Shown: piece after piece, positions 13,992 to 28,133 of the stretch
How positions within the stretch are numbered: the stretch's first letter is position 1
How the letters are laid out: each line of letters opens with the position of its first letter
Assembly: GCA_964247055.1 (NCBI GenBank)
Contig: OZ176052.1
Span: 10,602,001 to 10,666,000, forward strand
DNA from: Paragordius varius
Lineage: Eukaryota; Nematomorpha
DNA length: 64,000 nucleotides
Direction of reading: 5' to 3'
The notes under the pieces: model-generated
What the model saw: the letters and a program-made list of their open reading frames with translations, nothing else
Databases searched by the model: none
What the model was told of the DNA's origin: nothing
Translations under genes and position numbers: made by a program

Positions 13992-16900
13992 ATGTCAAGC
14001 ACGTTTGACAATTCAAATTCCGATACTTCACTCCTATTAAATGGGTGTAATAATAATGGTAATTCTGTTGGAACCAAATATAAGGATCATTATAACACAG
14101 ATTATGGTAACATAACATCACCAACAAAATTTTCAAATATCATCCATGAAGCTGGTGAAAAATATGGTAAAAATTTGACTAGTAAATCTAGTTCAGTATT
14201 TTCATCGTTGACTTATGAAACAAATTTCAATGATGTTGCAAATGATGATGGTCGATATTTAAATTCTAAAACAGGAGATGCCTTAGGCTCCGCCCTGGCT
14301 TCAGTAATTTTTACTTTTCTATATGGTTAAATAATCTTTCAATGCTAATCCTTTTATATATTTATTAAAGATAAAGATCTGTATTTAAAAATTTTGGGTA
14401 AAGTTATAATTTTACCTTACTTGTAAACCATTGAATATCATTTTACTAATAAAAAATATTTAAAGGGGTAGTTTTTCCAAAAAATATTTAAAATTTTCAG
14501 TTTTATTACCCTTAAAATTGTAAAGGAATGATTAATCTGTTGAATCAAATCATCAAATTTTTTATATTCCATTTTTTGATGAATATTATAAATATTTATT
14601 TTCGTGAATCCTAAATTACGTATTAAAATAAGTTGTTACTATATTGGTTATTAACTTATTTATAGCAATACTATGGTGATTTTAATTCAGTTTGATGTGT
14701 AACATTGAGTTAGGTCTGACAGGTTTGAATGCATTCATGGTTGAAACCGCTTTCATAATAACAAATCTAAAACTTTAAAACCTATATTTGTCGCGTGAAT
14801 TTAATATATGGTTTAAAGAAAACCTTAAATCTACTGTTAAAAAAAATGGAAATAAGAAGTCAGACCGGTATTTTTTAATGGTCACAAAGTTGCATGTCAT
14901 TGAAATATATATATCGTGGACAATATTTCTTATGTTTTTGTACTACCAGCACTCAAATAATTATACCGTAACTTAGTTAGAAAATTATGGCAGATTTTAA
15001 ATGGAGATTTTACGCATTAGATATATGCTACAGATCCACAAAATATTCCTTATTTTCCGGCCTCCCAAAACATTCCGTCTGATTTTACTTCGCAGACTTC
15101 ACAACCCAAAAACTCCAAAGAAAAAGTCGAATATACTCGAAAAAAATCATTAGCTTATGACAATATAAATACTGCTAACATTAATTCTACATCATCCAAT
15201 TGTAATGGTTGGTCATCCTCTGAAAGTATCATTAAGTATTCCAAATTACCTCGCATAGAAACAACCTTACAATTTAAAAACGATGGCAACCAAAAAATGA
15301 ATAATATGGTAAAGAATAACACGATGCACCTTTTATATTTTTTATATATATATTTATGGCATTTTAAAGCAGACGATTAACTGTTTAAGGCATTTTAGTT
15401 TATTTCGTTAATATTCCGTTGATTTCCCAATCTATTACAAGTGATTAAAAGTCTTTGCCAAATATGAATAGAATGACAAGTCTTTAAACATGAATATATG
15501 GGTAATAATTCAAATTATTTTTGAATGGAAGTTATACAATTTGTATTTACCATATTTAATGGCAATTTTATAGGGTTTTTTTATAATAACATAGATGAAT
15601 TCTGATCAATCACTGGGACCAGGTCCAAATGAAGAGGTTCATCACAATTTAGATGATGCCCTTCGTGTGTTACGCCAACATGCACTAACTACCAATCATG
15701 AATCCATGAGAAATGGAAATGCAAATTTAGCTTCAAATTCAGATTCTCAATCGACATTAAGCACTTCATTTGGGTTTGATGGCTTATTACAATCATCATC
15801 CAGCCTTTTGAATGAAATACCCAATAATAATAACAATAATAAAAATGGCCATAAGAATGTTAATGGATGTGGTCTAGGGAATATTAATTATATAATGGAT
15901 GAACAAACAATGGTAGGAAGTGGAAATTATAACGGCGATAATAATTTTCTACCACCTCTACATTACCTAACTTCAAATAATACCCGCAAAATCAACTCAA
16001 TTGATTTAAACAATGTCGTTGGTGGTACTGAATATAATTGCATACCCTATGGATCGGGAGAAAATATAATAGATGATGGCCATGGTTTTCTTGGCGGCAA
16101 TAGTTTTGCACCTGATAACAAGCTGTTTAACAACAATAATAACATATCTTCAACGTTTTATACTAATAAAAGCAACGGTGCCCCAATCTTAATAAATGGT
16201 TCCTCTGCGTCTCCGCTAAATAATTCCGATCTGCATGAGTTATACAATGGGCCTCCCAACATCCATGGACCAATTTTAACCAATTACATGAATAATAACA
16301 GTAGGGGTGATGAAAATGGACAATTTAACCCAAATATAAGTGCATCTACCCCTTATATAATGCAAAATAATCGGCTTGATATGAATAGATTAAATGATAA
16401 ACTTGACGAACAATATAATACAGGCATAAAAAATAATAAAATCGGTGATTCGAACAACTCTTCAATAAAACCGTTACCAAACCCTAAAAAATCACTTAAG
16501 GGAAAATTGAAAAGTCAAAATGCCTCCACACCTAAAACATCTACTACTTCTGTTATACAAACAGATCCAAGGAACAAAAATGCTGATGCTGGAGTGGCCG
16601 GAAACAATGTAAAAAAGAAGGGACCTAAACCCGGCAACAAAGATTCAAAAGTAATATTTTTTGTGCCAGATTACGCCAAATATGTATTTGATATGTTTTT
16701 TAAAATAATTTTTATCCTCGTATACTTTATAGAAAAATTTGAATGCTAACAACATACCCAAGACCACTGATTCTCTAAACTCAAATAACTGCATTTTACC
16801 ATCTTTTGGTATTATTTTAGATTTTGCGTTTTTACGGTTTTTTTCTATAGTCATTAAAATTTGATTAATAAATTTAACCTTATGTGACAAATATATAAAA

Positions 16901-19900
16901 ATTTCATGTGTAATTTTTGTGTATGATGCAGTGAGCCCAAATAATCAGTCCATCCAATATAACAACGAAAATGAACCAAACACGCCTATCCTGAAAAAAT
17001 CCCTAAGCAAGGGAACAGATGCATCAAATTATACTTCAAACATTCATCAAGTATGTTCAAATATTTAAATGCATTAAAATTCCATTATTTAGTATGTTTT
17101 TTGATTTATACATGTTTTGAATTTAACATAATAATTTAACCGTTTTCCTTAGAAAAAATTAGGACCAATTTGTACTTCTGGGGTGAGTGATGACCATATC
17201 ATTTCTCCTTCTAAGAATGGAGGATCCTTCACCAATTCTTACGTTTTAAATTCTTTGGATTCGGGCAAAACCATATTATCGTCTTCAAATAATGGCTTAT
17301 TAAATTCTTCTCTACCCTATGGCCAACAGGAACCATTACCGTTTACAAATTCATATGGCGGCCTTAAAAATCAATCCTTTCTCCTCAGCAATATGAATCC
17401 ATTGTCAATAACTGAATTCAATGGAACTAACAGTTTAGATAAGCCATCACCATACTACAACACAACTAAAAATATGATTGAACCAGGACCCAAAACATTT
17501 TATGACGAAAATGGCGGTGAACAATATTTTGACACGAATAATAATGCTGTTAATATCGATAAGCCTTATAATGAAAATGGGACTTCTTCTGCAGCTTTCT
17601 TCCAACAATTCTTGAATGGTGGTTATAAAGATAGCACCAATAGCTATAACTATAACGGTAACATAACAGATAATAACCAAAATCCCAATTCTTTATCGTA
17701 CTCACCTCCGCCATTCAATTACGGAAGTCAGGAAGCTACGCTTTTGGGTTTAGCTTTAGGTTTGGCCGGTTCTACGGCCTCGTATGCTAATAGCACGGGC
17801 TCAGGAGGTTCTATTCACGATGGCTCAACCACAAGCACTTCCAATCTCCATAGCAATGGAAAAAGGAGAAATCGAAAGTATATCACAAAATTTTTGTTTA
17901 GCGTTGCCCAATTTTAGAGTTTATCTGAAATATAACATTACTTTATATTTTTTAATTGTTTAGTTTACCAGATGAAGTTGACCCGGTAATAAAGATTGAA
18001 AAGGATAAAGAGAGACGTCATGCAAACAATGCTCGAGAAAGGTTTTAAATGCAAATTCTTGTATTTGTTATATTTTTTGATTGTTTTTTATGGCACAAAG
18101 CAAACATTTCAAATTAAAATGTTTGTTATTATGTTTTTATCTACAGAGTCCGTGTGCGCGACATAAATGAGGCGTTTAAAGAATTGGGTCGTATGTGTAT
18201 GATTCACACGCAAAATGATAAAGCTCAAACTAAATTGGGAATTCTTCATTTAGCCGTTAACGTTATAACTCAATTGGAGCAACAAGTCAGAGGTAGGATG
18301 CACTGTTTAAAATTATTTTTTTCTTATTTAATATACCATATATTTATATACCATAGAGCGAAATTTGAATCCAAAAACTGCGTGTCTGAAACGTCGTGAA
18401 GATCTGCATCGTAATAAAACCTTTAATCAATTCATTAACAATAGTTTAGTCATGACCAATAATTCATCTTCTAATGGGCCAAATCAAAATCCAAACACTA
18501 ATAACAATAACAATTTACCTAATCTCAACAAAAATAACTCATTATTCCCTAATTCTCTAGACACTCCAGAGGAAACTCTTGATAAATTGCAGCAATCTAG
18601 CAACAATACGTTCGGTATACCAGATTATAACAACATTGAAGATATCATGCCTCCAAATCGTTCAATATTAGGTGGCGGTGGTATGTTACCCGGGCGTGGG
18701 GGAACCTTATCCGATTTCGCGAGCGCTGCTTACTCAGCAAATTTGGCAGCAAATAATTTAGAATCTCTGCCTCCGATAGATGGGTCATTTATTGGAAAAA
18801 CTCTTGTAGTACAACAACCAACATCATCTCGACAAAGCGATAACTTGATTGTTGATAACAAGAGTGAATATCCATCCGCTCCAAGTTCTTCCTCCCTGCT
18901 GGCCCTAAATCAACTCATGATGTCAGCTGGGAGCGGGAATTTCATTCCTCACAACAATGATAATAATATAATCCCTGATAATTTGATGTTACACCATCAA
19001 GAACAAACGAAAAATGGTAACGCGATGTTGAATAATACCAATAATACAGGATTCTTGGATACATTTTCTGTGTCTAATCATGATGAAGTCTCACGTAATT
19101 TTAAATTGAATGGTGGTGAAAACAATAATACGTACCCTGACAATAACGATGATGAGGTATTTACGAATGATCCATTAATGCTGGGCCGAAGTACATCCCA
19201 TTTGAGTCGAGCGCTTACCAAAGGCTGCTATTCTCCCAATCAACAACCAACTCCATACTACAATTGTATGATAGAAAATGCGGGTACATTTTACCCGGCC
19301 AATAACATGACATTCGATAAAGGTAATTATAGAGTTGTGAATCCGATCATAATATAAATTGATCTAACTCTAGAAAGTAATTTTTATCTAAAAGGCTATA
19401 TATCGAATCATAAATTAATTTTAGGGATTTGATCCAAAACTTACAATAAAGTTAAACTTTTAATTCATGCTAAATAATTTGTTTGATTTTTAGATATGTT
19501 GGTAACTTAACAATTGAAATTCAGTTTTTTTGTCTCTGGTTTCGGTTAAGTCGATTTTAATGAAATGATCGGATGTGGTTAGTTAAATGGCACTTATTGG
19601 TCAATTTTTTAATTTTTAAATACCAATTATTGAATCTGAATCAAATTTTTCTCAAATATATTTTTTTAATTCCACAAAAGTATTAAACAATTTTGATTTC
19701 TGTTTTCTAGATACTAATTTATTTATAGATTCCCAACAACCATTCCCTTTGCCATCAGCCGATATGAGCGACATGTTTAGACACGGGTCTCCATCTCTCC
19801 TATTGCAAAATAGGTATTCAGATCTTAATGCTTCAAATATAATGAATCCTAACAATGATTTATTACTAAGCAACGCCCTTAAATTGCCCAGTTTATTTCA

Positions 19901-20057
19901 ACAGCCACCAACAAATCAAAATTGTAGCACAAATAATAATATTAATAGTTTTGATAATTCGCTCAATTCATTCCTTTTGATGAAGAATGGCATAGATACC
20001 AATAATATAAATAATAATTCAAGTACAATAGATATCAACCCCGACATAAATTTTTAA
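13992..20057 (+). CDS. da: E-protein bHLH transcription factor (TCF3/4/12, daughterless family)
   Basis: Ten exons: 13992-14303, 15021-15308, 15595-16650, 16733-16808, 16932-17050, 17153-17877, 17964-18041, 18147-18292, 18357-19322, 19711-20057. Phases agree at every junction and the joined frame is 1,370 residues. The bHLH domain is at about 876-934 (basic part [16 protein letters not shown]), followed by the E-protein-specific [14 protein letters not shown]. The AD2-type helix [12 protein letters not shown] is at about 219-230. E proteins are class I bHLH factors that bind E-boxes as homodimers or with tissue-specific bHLH partners. I did not see a clear AD1 motif. The protein is about twice the usual size: long Asn/Ser-rich spacers and about 420 residues after the bHLH, where family members usually have a few dozen. 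The last exon could instead start at 19729; 19711 has the better pyrimidine tract, and both keep frame. Introns are 64-717 nt. Confidence 0.95.
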
Positions 20058-20529
20058 TTTTTCAAACATTTTTATAATTAGATTTTTTATAAATTATATT
20101 TTTTGGAAAATAAAAACATTAATGAAATCTTATAGAAAACAATCAGATTTTAGCCAAATAATATGTTTTTAAGTCGCGTGCCAAATCTCTTTACAAACAT
20201 TACACTGGCTAATCATTCTTCACTTTTTATATATGGATCTTAATTTATGTTTTAATCAATTCCAAGATTTTTAATCATAGAAACATCCATCTATATAATA
20301 TTAATCATAATTATGATAAAAATTACATTGTTACATATAAATTATATATATTTATTCCATGATTTTTTTATAATTATAATATCACCATCATATGATTATT
20401 ACAATATACTTGTATAATTATATATTATTTCAACCATAATAAATTGGATGAATATATATATGAATAAATTTAATATTTTTTCAAAAAATTATCCAATTGC
20501 AAACAAAATTGACGCAATTAAAAAAAGTT
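20058..20529. other. Convergent 3' spacer between E protein and laccase
   Basis: The two genes end tail to tail 472 bp apart. The stretch is AT-rich and includes polyadenylation-like AATAAA/AATAAT words on both strands, for example 'aataaa' soon after the E-protein stop. No gene seen. Confidence 0.5.
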
Positions 20530-23500
20530 TTAATGATTGTAGTTTCCGCATTTCGGAAATTTATATGGGATTGGGGGTAGGTCTTTCTGTTCTCCAACTT
20601 GAAACAAGAGTGCCATTCCTTTCTGATGATGGAAATCTAGGTGGCAATGAAACATCCAAAAACCTAAAAAAAATTAAATTTTTTCATTCCATATGATCAT
20701 CAATTAATTCATAGTTTCCATGAACACTTTTAATATTAAACTAAACCTAAGTATATTATAAAATATTTACAGACGATGAATTAATATTACAATAAATTTA
20801 TTATAAATAATTTAGTGAATTAAGTGTTTTTGGAAGGCAAATATTAAAATGTTTCCTAATAATCCAAATTAAATTTTAAGATGTTAAGTTATGTGCGTAT
20901 TACAGTAAAAAATAAAATTATACGGACAAATCGTAATATTATAAAGACAAATATCTTTTTCGAAGACAATCCTACTTTTTATATCTTGATTTATTATTTA
21001 GACACATCGTTTAAAACAGCAAAGTATGAAGCAGAGACATATATTGGTAACACAACCAATTATTTTCACATTTGTAGATAAATAATTTATATCGGAGAAA
21101 TTAAGGTTTGGAAAAGTATGGTTGTCGTTTGAAAAAAAAATTAGTCTTTATGTTTTTACGTTTGGTCTATCTAATTTCAATTGATTTTACTGTAATTAAA
21201 TATAGTATAAAAAAATACCCGGGTTGTCCGCAACAAATCGAATTATAGCATAGCCACCTTTTGGAAGCGAAACGGTATCTTTGATTACAGCTTTGTCCCA
21301 TAAGCGTTTTAGCATAGATTTTTTATCCAGTTCTTTTACCTGTTTTTTTATATAAAGATTCCTAATTTAGTCAAAATTTAGCAGGTAAATTGCAAGCCAG
21401 AAAACTTATTAAAAACACCTCACATTCCGAATTCCATGCCGCTATATCCTAATTCATATATTTCAAAATTTTTAACGGCTTACAATGTTTTGCTTTATAT
21501 GAATATAAAAAGGAGCGTATTTTATCGCCTGCTTTATTTTCAAACCCTATAAAAAATATTAAAATTATATATCAGGTGAGTAAAGCGATTTATCGATTCC
21601 CTAAATATGATAATATTGACAAATTTTTTTAGTTGTGCATGGCTTACCATCCTGAAAAGTGCTATTAATTTATGCCAGAGAAAGGATTTTATAGGTGGTA
21701 ATACAACTTGTTTATAAATTAGGCGATAATTGTACATAGGATTTTAAATATAATTGTTAGATGTAAATGTTCAATAGATCGACCCTTTATATTAAATATA
21801 AAACCTTTGACACTCAAAACATAATAATTTATTTTCAATCTTTCCATTTTATGTAATTTGGAATTTACGGAGTTACACAACTTATCTTATGTGAACTTTG
21901 TGAGTTTCATAAAAATGGTTGTAAAAAATATTTATCCCTTATGACAAAAAAATAATTACATAATCAACTGAAATGGTATTGTTAAGCTTTTCCTGTCCCA
22001 ATATCCAAAATGCATAACCATGAAGATGGAGTGAATGTATATCCGGATCCCCATTAAAGGCTATTAATAAAAGTTATTTGGATATAAGGTTGGGTATCTA
22101 ACTAGTTAAAGAATACCAACCAGTTTTACCACTTCTGAATGCAGTCATTTTAGGTCAATGAATAAATTTAAAACGCAATTATCTCCATATATTGATTTAA
22201 CAAAATTTGAAAAAACATAAAAATTGCGCACTTTTTCTTGTTTTTTATATGTTTTTTATCATCTGATAAACATATGCCCAATTGTTATATCTTTAATAGC
22301 CGTTACAATCACGGTCATGGATGCGTTCAGAACCAGCAATTAACTAGAATATTTGGTCTTTTTGACAAAATATTATCATACACTTTTTAGCAATATATAT
22401 ATTAAAGAAAAGTATCAATGCATAATTTTTAAAATAACGTATGATCATACCTTGATCCACAAATATTAATTCAACCAACGAATTTTTAGGGATTTTTAGC
22501 AAGTGTATACATTGACAAACCCTCCGGTTACATTCAGGTCGTGAATCGATATTACAAAAGGCACTAGATTTGATATCGTGGTATTGGGAAATCAAAGGGG
22601 ATGACGGTGTCATAAATGTGATATTATTGAATTTTGGCATATCTAGCATTTAACATATATTTTAATAAATATTTTGAAAATTTTATAATTTTTGATACTT
22701 GTCCACAATCACTATTCAAATTTAACGCAAAAATAACAGCGATAACTTACGAAAATCGACTATCGCTGTTTATCAGATATCCTAATATGTGAAGTCAGAT
22801 ACCAGTCGAAAAAACATATATACAAGTCAACTGGGATTAACGCTTCTCACTTGAATTGTCATCAGAAACAATACTTATAGAATATACCATTGATATAATC
22901 CATTTATGGTCATACATTTATAAAATTGCTATCTAAGCGTTTTGTATATTAACTAACCCGCAAATGATACTAAACAAAGTAATATACAAGTTTGATTATA
23001 TAAAATTTTTTATCCTAGCAATAAAATGGGTTCAAGGATATTATCCAAAAAAATTTAATAACTTGGTGATCACAAAAAATAATCTGATTCTGATAAATGT
23101 GTAACAGGTCTTATGGTGTTTGGGGGCCTACGACTGATATGTTTTATATCGAAAAACCGCAAAATTAGAGCACATTAAATCAAAAAAATTTGTAAATCAT
23201 AACAAAAATATCATTAAAATATTTTATAAACTATATTTAAACAGCAAAATAATAATATTAATTTTAAAATTTTGGGCGTGGTCTCAGAAAGTCGCAAATT
23301 TTTAAACCTCGTATCAACTGATTTTTTTAAATAAAAGGCAAAAATGTCTTAAAATATATCAAAACTAAATTTAAAACAGCAAAACTATATTTATATAAAA
23401 ATTAAAATTTTTAGTGTGGGCTTAAAAAGTCGCAAATTTGAGAACCTTTGTAACTAGTTTTTATGAAATAAACGCTAAATGCCGAGATTGCGCGAAAACA

Positions 23501-26500
23501 ATAGACGAAAATCACATCGAAAAAGAAAATTTTTGAAAAAATGCATACTTTTTTTAAAAATTTAAATTTTGACAAAAATTGTTGAAGCTTATTTCATGGT
23601 ATTTCGAAGCATGGTAGAACGGTATAATATTGTATTAATATTTTATAAAAACACCTTTTCCATATAATTCGATGATCTGAACATATTTATCATAGGAATT
23701 TATATGATATTTTTTGAAATCAAACATTTAGATTTAACTAAAAATATATTTAATTGATTTTTTTATATGGCACCAATTACCATAAAAGTGCAAATAACTC
23801 TCTTAAATCCCTCGTCCATAAAACCAAAAGAACCATTGGAATCCTTATACATTTTTATACATAAATTATTTACCTCCCGATTACAGTGTGATTTCTAGAT
23901 TTAAAAGTGAAATTACCATCGATTATGTTAAAATCATCCATATAAATATATTGTTTATAATCAGGGGTCCTTCTCAAAGTTGAGGGAATGCCTGTTGAGC
24001 TTGGAGATTGTAATAAATGAATGTAATTTGAATTATTTTCAAAATCATCTTTGTGAACTGGATTATATATCTAAAAAAGCATACCAATATATTTACCTGA
24101 ATATAAAGAAGAAGAATTATTTTGATATGTTTACATGTATTTTTCATAATGATTTAAATCAAATAATTTGGATTTTCATCTTAAAATGATTCCGGTTCCA
24201 TTGTTTTTGCCAAAAAAAAATTTATTATAATTCTATATTGTCTCAAATAGTATTCCTTTTGGTGTTTTAACTTTATTGGAATAATATTTTGGCAATGAGA
24301 ATAAATTAGCACAAAAGTTTATTTAGTGCTATTTTAATCAAAAATATCTTATGTGTATCATATGATATGGAAACCAATATTGGAAAACATGGCATTGTAT
24401 CAAAAAATAAAAATATTGAAATCGTTTGGAAGCGCGGTTTCGGTTCTAAAACATTTCCGCCACAAAAAAATTATTAATGGTTTCCACAAAAACGGTTTTG
24501 GTTCTAAACCCTAAAAAGTATTTAATGTAATTTTGAAAATAAAGCGTGTTTACTGTTTTCATTTGTTGAGAGTTTTGAATAAATAAATCATTGTCATTGC
24601 TATCAGCCTTAAATATATATTTATCGATAATGTCCTCCGCATTTTCATTCGTAAAGCTATCGCCATCAGGCACATAAAAAATATACGCTGTGGCATTGGC
24701 CACGTATGTTTCTAATTTACAGTCCCCTGAACTCCACACATTCATTTGATAAATTTGCCCGTTGAATATATCTTTTGGTATATTAGGACCATTAGCATTT
24801 TCGGAATCCACATTATTCAATGTTTGAGGCAAATCAATAAGTCCTATTTATACAGACAAATTATTAACAATTCGCATTTATTCTAAATATAATAATAATT
24901 TTAAATTTAATAATAAATATCGTTTCATAACCTTCGAACGGATTGACATTTATATTGGCTAGAGGTTTACGCAAGATTCTCACATCAAATCGATCACCCG
25001 CAAACATACTTATAATGTCCACGGCTTTGTAAGGTGTAACTAAAGCGGATCCGTCTGCCGCAACAGGGATTATTAGATGGTCTTGAATAGCAATTTCAAA
25101 AGGGCAGAACAAAAAACCGCTATTGATGAATTTGAAGAGCGGTAAGGTTGCAAAGTAGGTTTGGACATTTAAAGCTTGTGTACTTAACTGTATATCACTT
25201 TCATTGACGATAAAATAGGCGGGGGGCGATAGAGGAAATCTGCCTTGACGGCCATTTATTATGAGAGATGGGGCATTGTCATCGTCTCGTATAAAATGAA
25301 TGGGTGCTAAATCGGGTTTCCATTCCTGAATCAGGGCAATGTGTTCATTTCGCCATGGAGGCAAATCCACATGAGTGCCGCTAATATATTGTTGGCCTGA
25401 ATGATGTTTTCCCCCATACTTGTGATGTGAACTCTTTCTTGTATGTTTTGATTCAATGCCTTAATTTTCATAGTAAAAATGATATATAACCGTAGAACTC
25501 ACCAAATTTACCCGAGAAAAAATATTTAGCTTGTTTCAAGAGCAATGCACTATATAGTACCGATAAAAATTTGATGCTGTTTGACACATTTGCAGATATT
25601 TATACTCAATATAAGTATCTGCAAAAAATTAAATAAATAATTCACGGCCTTAAAAAGCACTCAGGTCTGCATGCGTCCCGTGAGACACGGTTTAATTCCC
25701 ATTGATATAGATATTATAAATTTATAAAACGAAATATTTTAATTAGGACAGATGAAATGACACAAACTTTTTGAATGAGGTCGTACAATCAAAGATCCCA
25801 CAATACCATCTACGCGATGAAAAGCTGTATGGGCATGCCAAAATTTAGTTCCTGGGGGCGTAGCTTTCCATCTGTATGTCCAATGAGTGTGGGGTAAGAT
25901 AGGGCATTGCGTTACCATGGGAACTCCATCAGCATATTGTGTTCCCTTTTGAAAAATACCGTGCCAATGCAATGTTATTGCCTCATTGTTTAGCAAATCG
26001 TTTTTGACATGTACTATAACTGTATCATTTTCACATACCTCAATATGTACGAAAATGATATATACCATTTATAGAGTTCAAATTCACCATAAAAATAAAT
26101 TATGTGTTTTCGAACTAATATAACTCATATGAAATATATCTTTATGGCATAGTTTACTGTTTTCAGTATTATTTTAATTTAAAACAAAATTTTTATTTTT
26201 CATAAATATATAAAAATATAGGTATTTTAATCTTAAAATACATATATTTTGTTTGAGGGTTCGAGGGTGAATATGAATTCAAGGGTGAATTTGAATTGTA
26301 AATGGTATATATAAGGCTATTTTTCGAAATTAAAATCAATAGAGAGTGTGATCATTAATATATTTCATTAATTTTATACAAAGTTATACTGTTAATTGTA
26401 AATTATATTATATTTTTTAATGATTTAAGTTAACTTAAAAATTTATATACACAAAAGGGATGAAGAATAATAATTAATCTTGGCCTATAAATATAACGTT

Positions 26501-26771
26501 CAAATTTAAAGACTTATGAGATTAGTGGATCTCTTTTAAGTTCAACTAAAAATATTGGTTACATCGATTTCTGGACCAGGAAACATTCGATTAACCAGAA
26601 AGACTGGGCGGTCAGAACCATCACCAACTATACAATTTGGTTTATAACAATCTTTCGTGTTTGAAGGGCATTTTCCACAACTTTCTTCCTCCAATGTTTT
26701 GGACATGGTTATATTAAAGTTATACACGCAAGTTTTCACCTTGCCTTCGCATATTCGATTACACGCATTTC
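20530..26771 (-). CDS. Laccase-type multicopper oxidase, arthropod-like
   Basis: Nine exons, in gene order: 26563-26771, 25768-26038, 24932-25459, 24554-24843, 23917-24070, 22451-22642, 21969-22060, 21219-21339, 20530-20663 (stop TAA). All phases fit; they give 663 residues after an open 5' end. An N-terminal Cys-rich segment with NRMFPGPEI leads into cupredoxin 1 with copper motifs HWHG and FWHAH. Cupredoxin 2 holds LIINGRQGRF and AGDRFDV. Cupredoxin 3 holds HSLHLHG and HCHLDFHHQKGM, so the Cys, His and axial Met ligands are present. Laccases couple one-electron oxidation of phenols or catechols to reduction of O2 to water; in arthropods they tan cuticle. A His-rich linker (about 25 residues) before THVDLPPW and an insert near FATLPLFKFINSG are unusual. 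The signal peptide is not in these exons. Introns (88-1274 nt) hold several MITEs. Confidence 0.95.
20903..21192. mobile_element. Mariner-type MITE in a laccase intron
   Basis: Ends read TA-CAGTAAAAA... and ...TTTTACTG-TA, inverted to each other with 'gaaatt' just inside. TA duplicates flank it, as Tc1/mariner elements do. Length is about 290 bp with no transposase frame. Relatives are at 34,383, 48,979 and 63,429. Confidence 0.6.
23090..23880. repeat. Foldback-family repeat in a laccase intron
   Basis: Contains the family landmarks 'agtgtgggct' followed by 'agtcgcaaattt', 'gccgagattgcgcga' and 'gcatggtagaacggtat', ending with reversed 'aaaagtgcaaataactc'. It occupies much of the 1,274-nt intron between the exons at 23,917 and 22,642. 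Strongly decayed. Confidence 0.5.
25487..25704. mobile_element. Deleted hAT derivative in a laccase intron
   Basis: Matches the 213-bp element at 28,987 along its length. Shared blocks include 'actcacca' at one end, 'tatttatact' and 'aaaaagcac' in the middle, and a GC-richer 'gcatgcgtcccgtg' then 'cccattg' at the other. Ends and target duplication are decayed. It lies wholly inside the 308-nt intron between the exons at 25,768 and 25,459. Confidence 0.55.
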
Positions 26772-28049
26772 CTAAGTTAATAAGGTTTAATTATTGTAAT
26801 TAAAACCAATTTTATAGAATAAAAACCATTAAAGTATACTCAAAAAGTATTTAGAAAAAGCATTATACGAAAACGCTTAATTTATACATGATTTGAATTT
26901 TGAATAATTATAATAATATTTGGTTATCATACCATATATACATATAACCAAATATTTTAGACCCCAGAGAAAAAATATAGTAAATTTATAACTTTTACAT
27001 CACGAGTATAATTTACCCCCCTCCCCCCCACAATGGATGATTTGTATGATAAAATATTGGTCAAGTATTCATGATTAATTTAAAGATTGGCGTAACGCAA
27101 AGATATTATCTTCTTATGAAAGAAAAATTGGATTTTTTGATGAAATAAAACTGTTTTTAGAATATTGGAAATTAAATGGTTGTGATAAGCGATTAATTTT
27201 GGTTAATTTATTAAATTATAGAGTTAATTTTTGGAATTATTTGATTTTTAATGTATACTATTATATCACGCATAAGCACACATTGATTTCGATTGAATTT
27301 TCAAAATTAATTTAAAATGTTACGAGGGAAGAATTTTAAGAAAGTAATTATTTAATTTCACCATTTAATTATATTGGAAAACTGTATATGCTGATAACTA
27401 TAGAAAAAGGATTTACAAATCTAAATTTTTTTGGTCAGATGCAAAAGTAAGAGGCTAGATTACACAATTTTTAATTGGTAAATAAATAAGATCTAAAGTA
27501 AAAAAACGGTATAGATACAAAGTTAAAAAATCTTGAAAAATGTTAAAACCGGGGTTACTGGTTTATGATATTTTAGCATAGCAGCTCTAGCTACAAGGCT
27601 TGGAACCAATCTTATATAAATTTAAGATTCTCAAAAACCTCTCTCATTTTCAAATTTTCCACGGTTCTAACCTTCGAATTATTAATGCAAATTCTTATAA
27701 TTATTCAGAATTTATTTATTTATTTTTTAATATTTTAAATTTGATGATATGATTTTACCGTAAATCACTTCCCATCGAATCAAAATTACCAGCAGGGATA
27801 TAAAAAACATTTTTAAATTATTTTATACTTAGATCAAATGCTATTAATTAATTAATTAATATAATTTTGTAATTATGATATTATTAGCCAAAACAATGAA
27901 ATCCATCATTTATATTTACGTATATAACAGAATGACCACATACTTGTTGTGACATTTTTATTCTAAAGTTTAAACAAAAAAAAGTTGTTTTTGTTTCAAA
28001 TTTACGAAAAAAAATATTTTAAGGTCATATGAATTTATATGGGAATAAC

Positions 28050-28133
28050 TAAACATAATATGCATATCGTGATCCGGATACCAGTCAAACCTCTTCTTGT
28101 GGACACCATATTTGTCAGTTGACCATTTGTTAC
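28050..28133 (-). CDS. Possible 5' exon of the laccase gene
   Basis: This 84-nt open stretch encodes a segment with RFDWYPDHDMHIMF, bounded by a plausible acceptor and by a donor that leaves phase 1. That is the phase the first firm laccase exon (26771) needs. It is not a signal peptide, so another exon would lie further upstream. No similarity of my own recollection proves it belongs to the laccase; the evidence is phase, strand and position. Confidence 0.4.

Noticed and set aside
20448-20696. Plus-strand open frame of 82 codons
   Set aside because: It lies antisense over the last laccase exon, which carries HCHLDFHHQKGM on the minus strand.
23980-24189. Plus-strand open frame of 69 codons
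   Set aside because: It is antisense to laccase exon 23917-24070, which is phase-matched to its neighbours.
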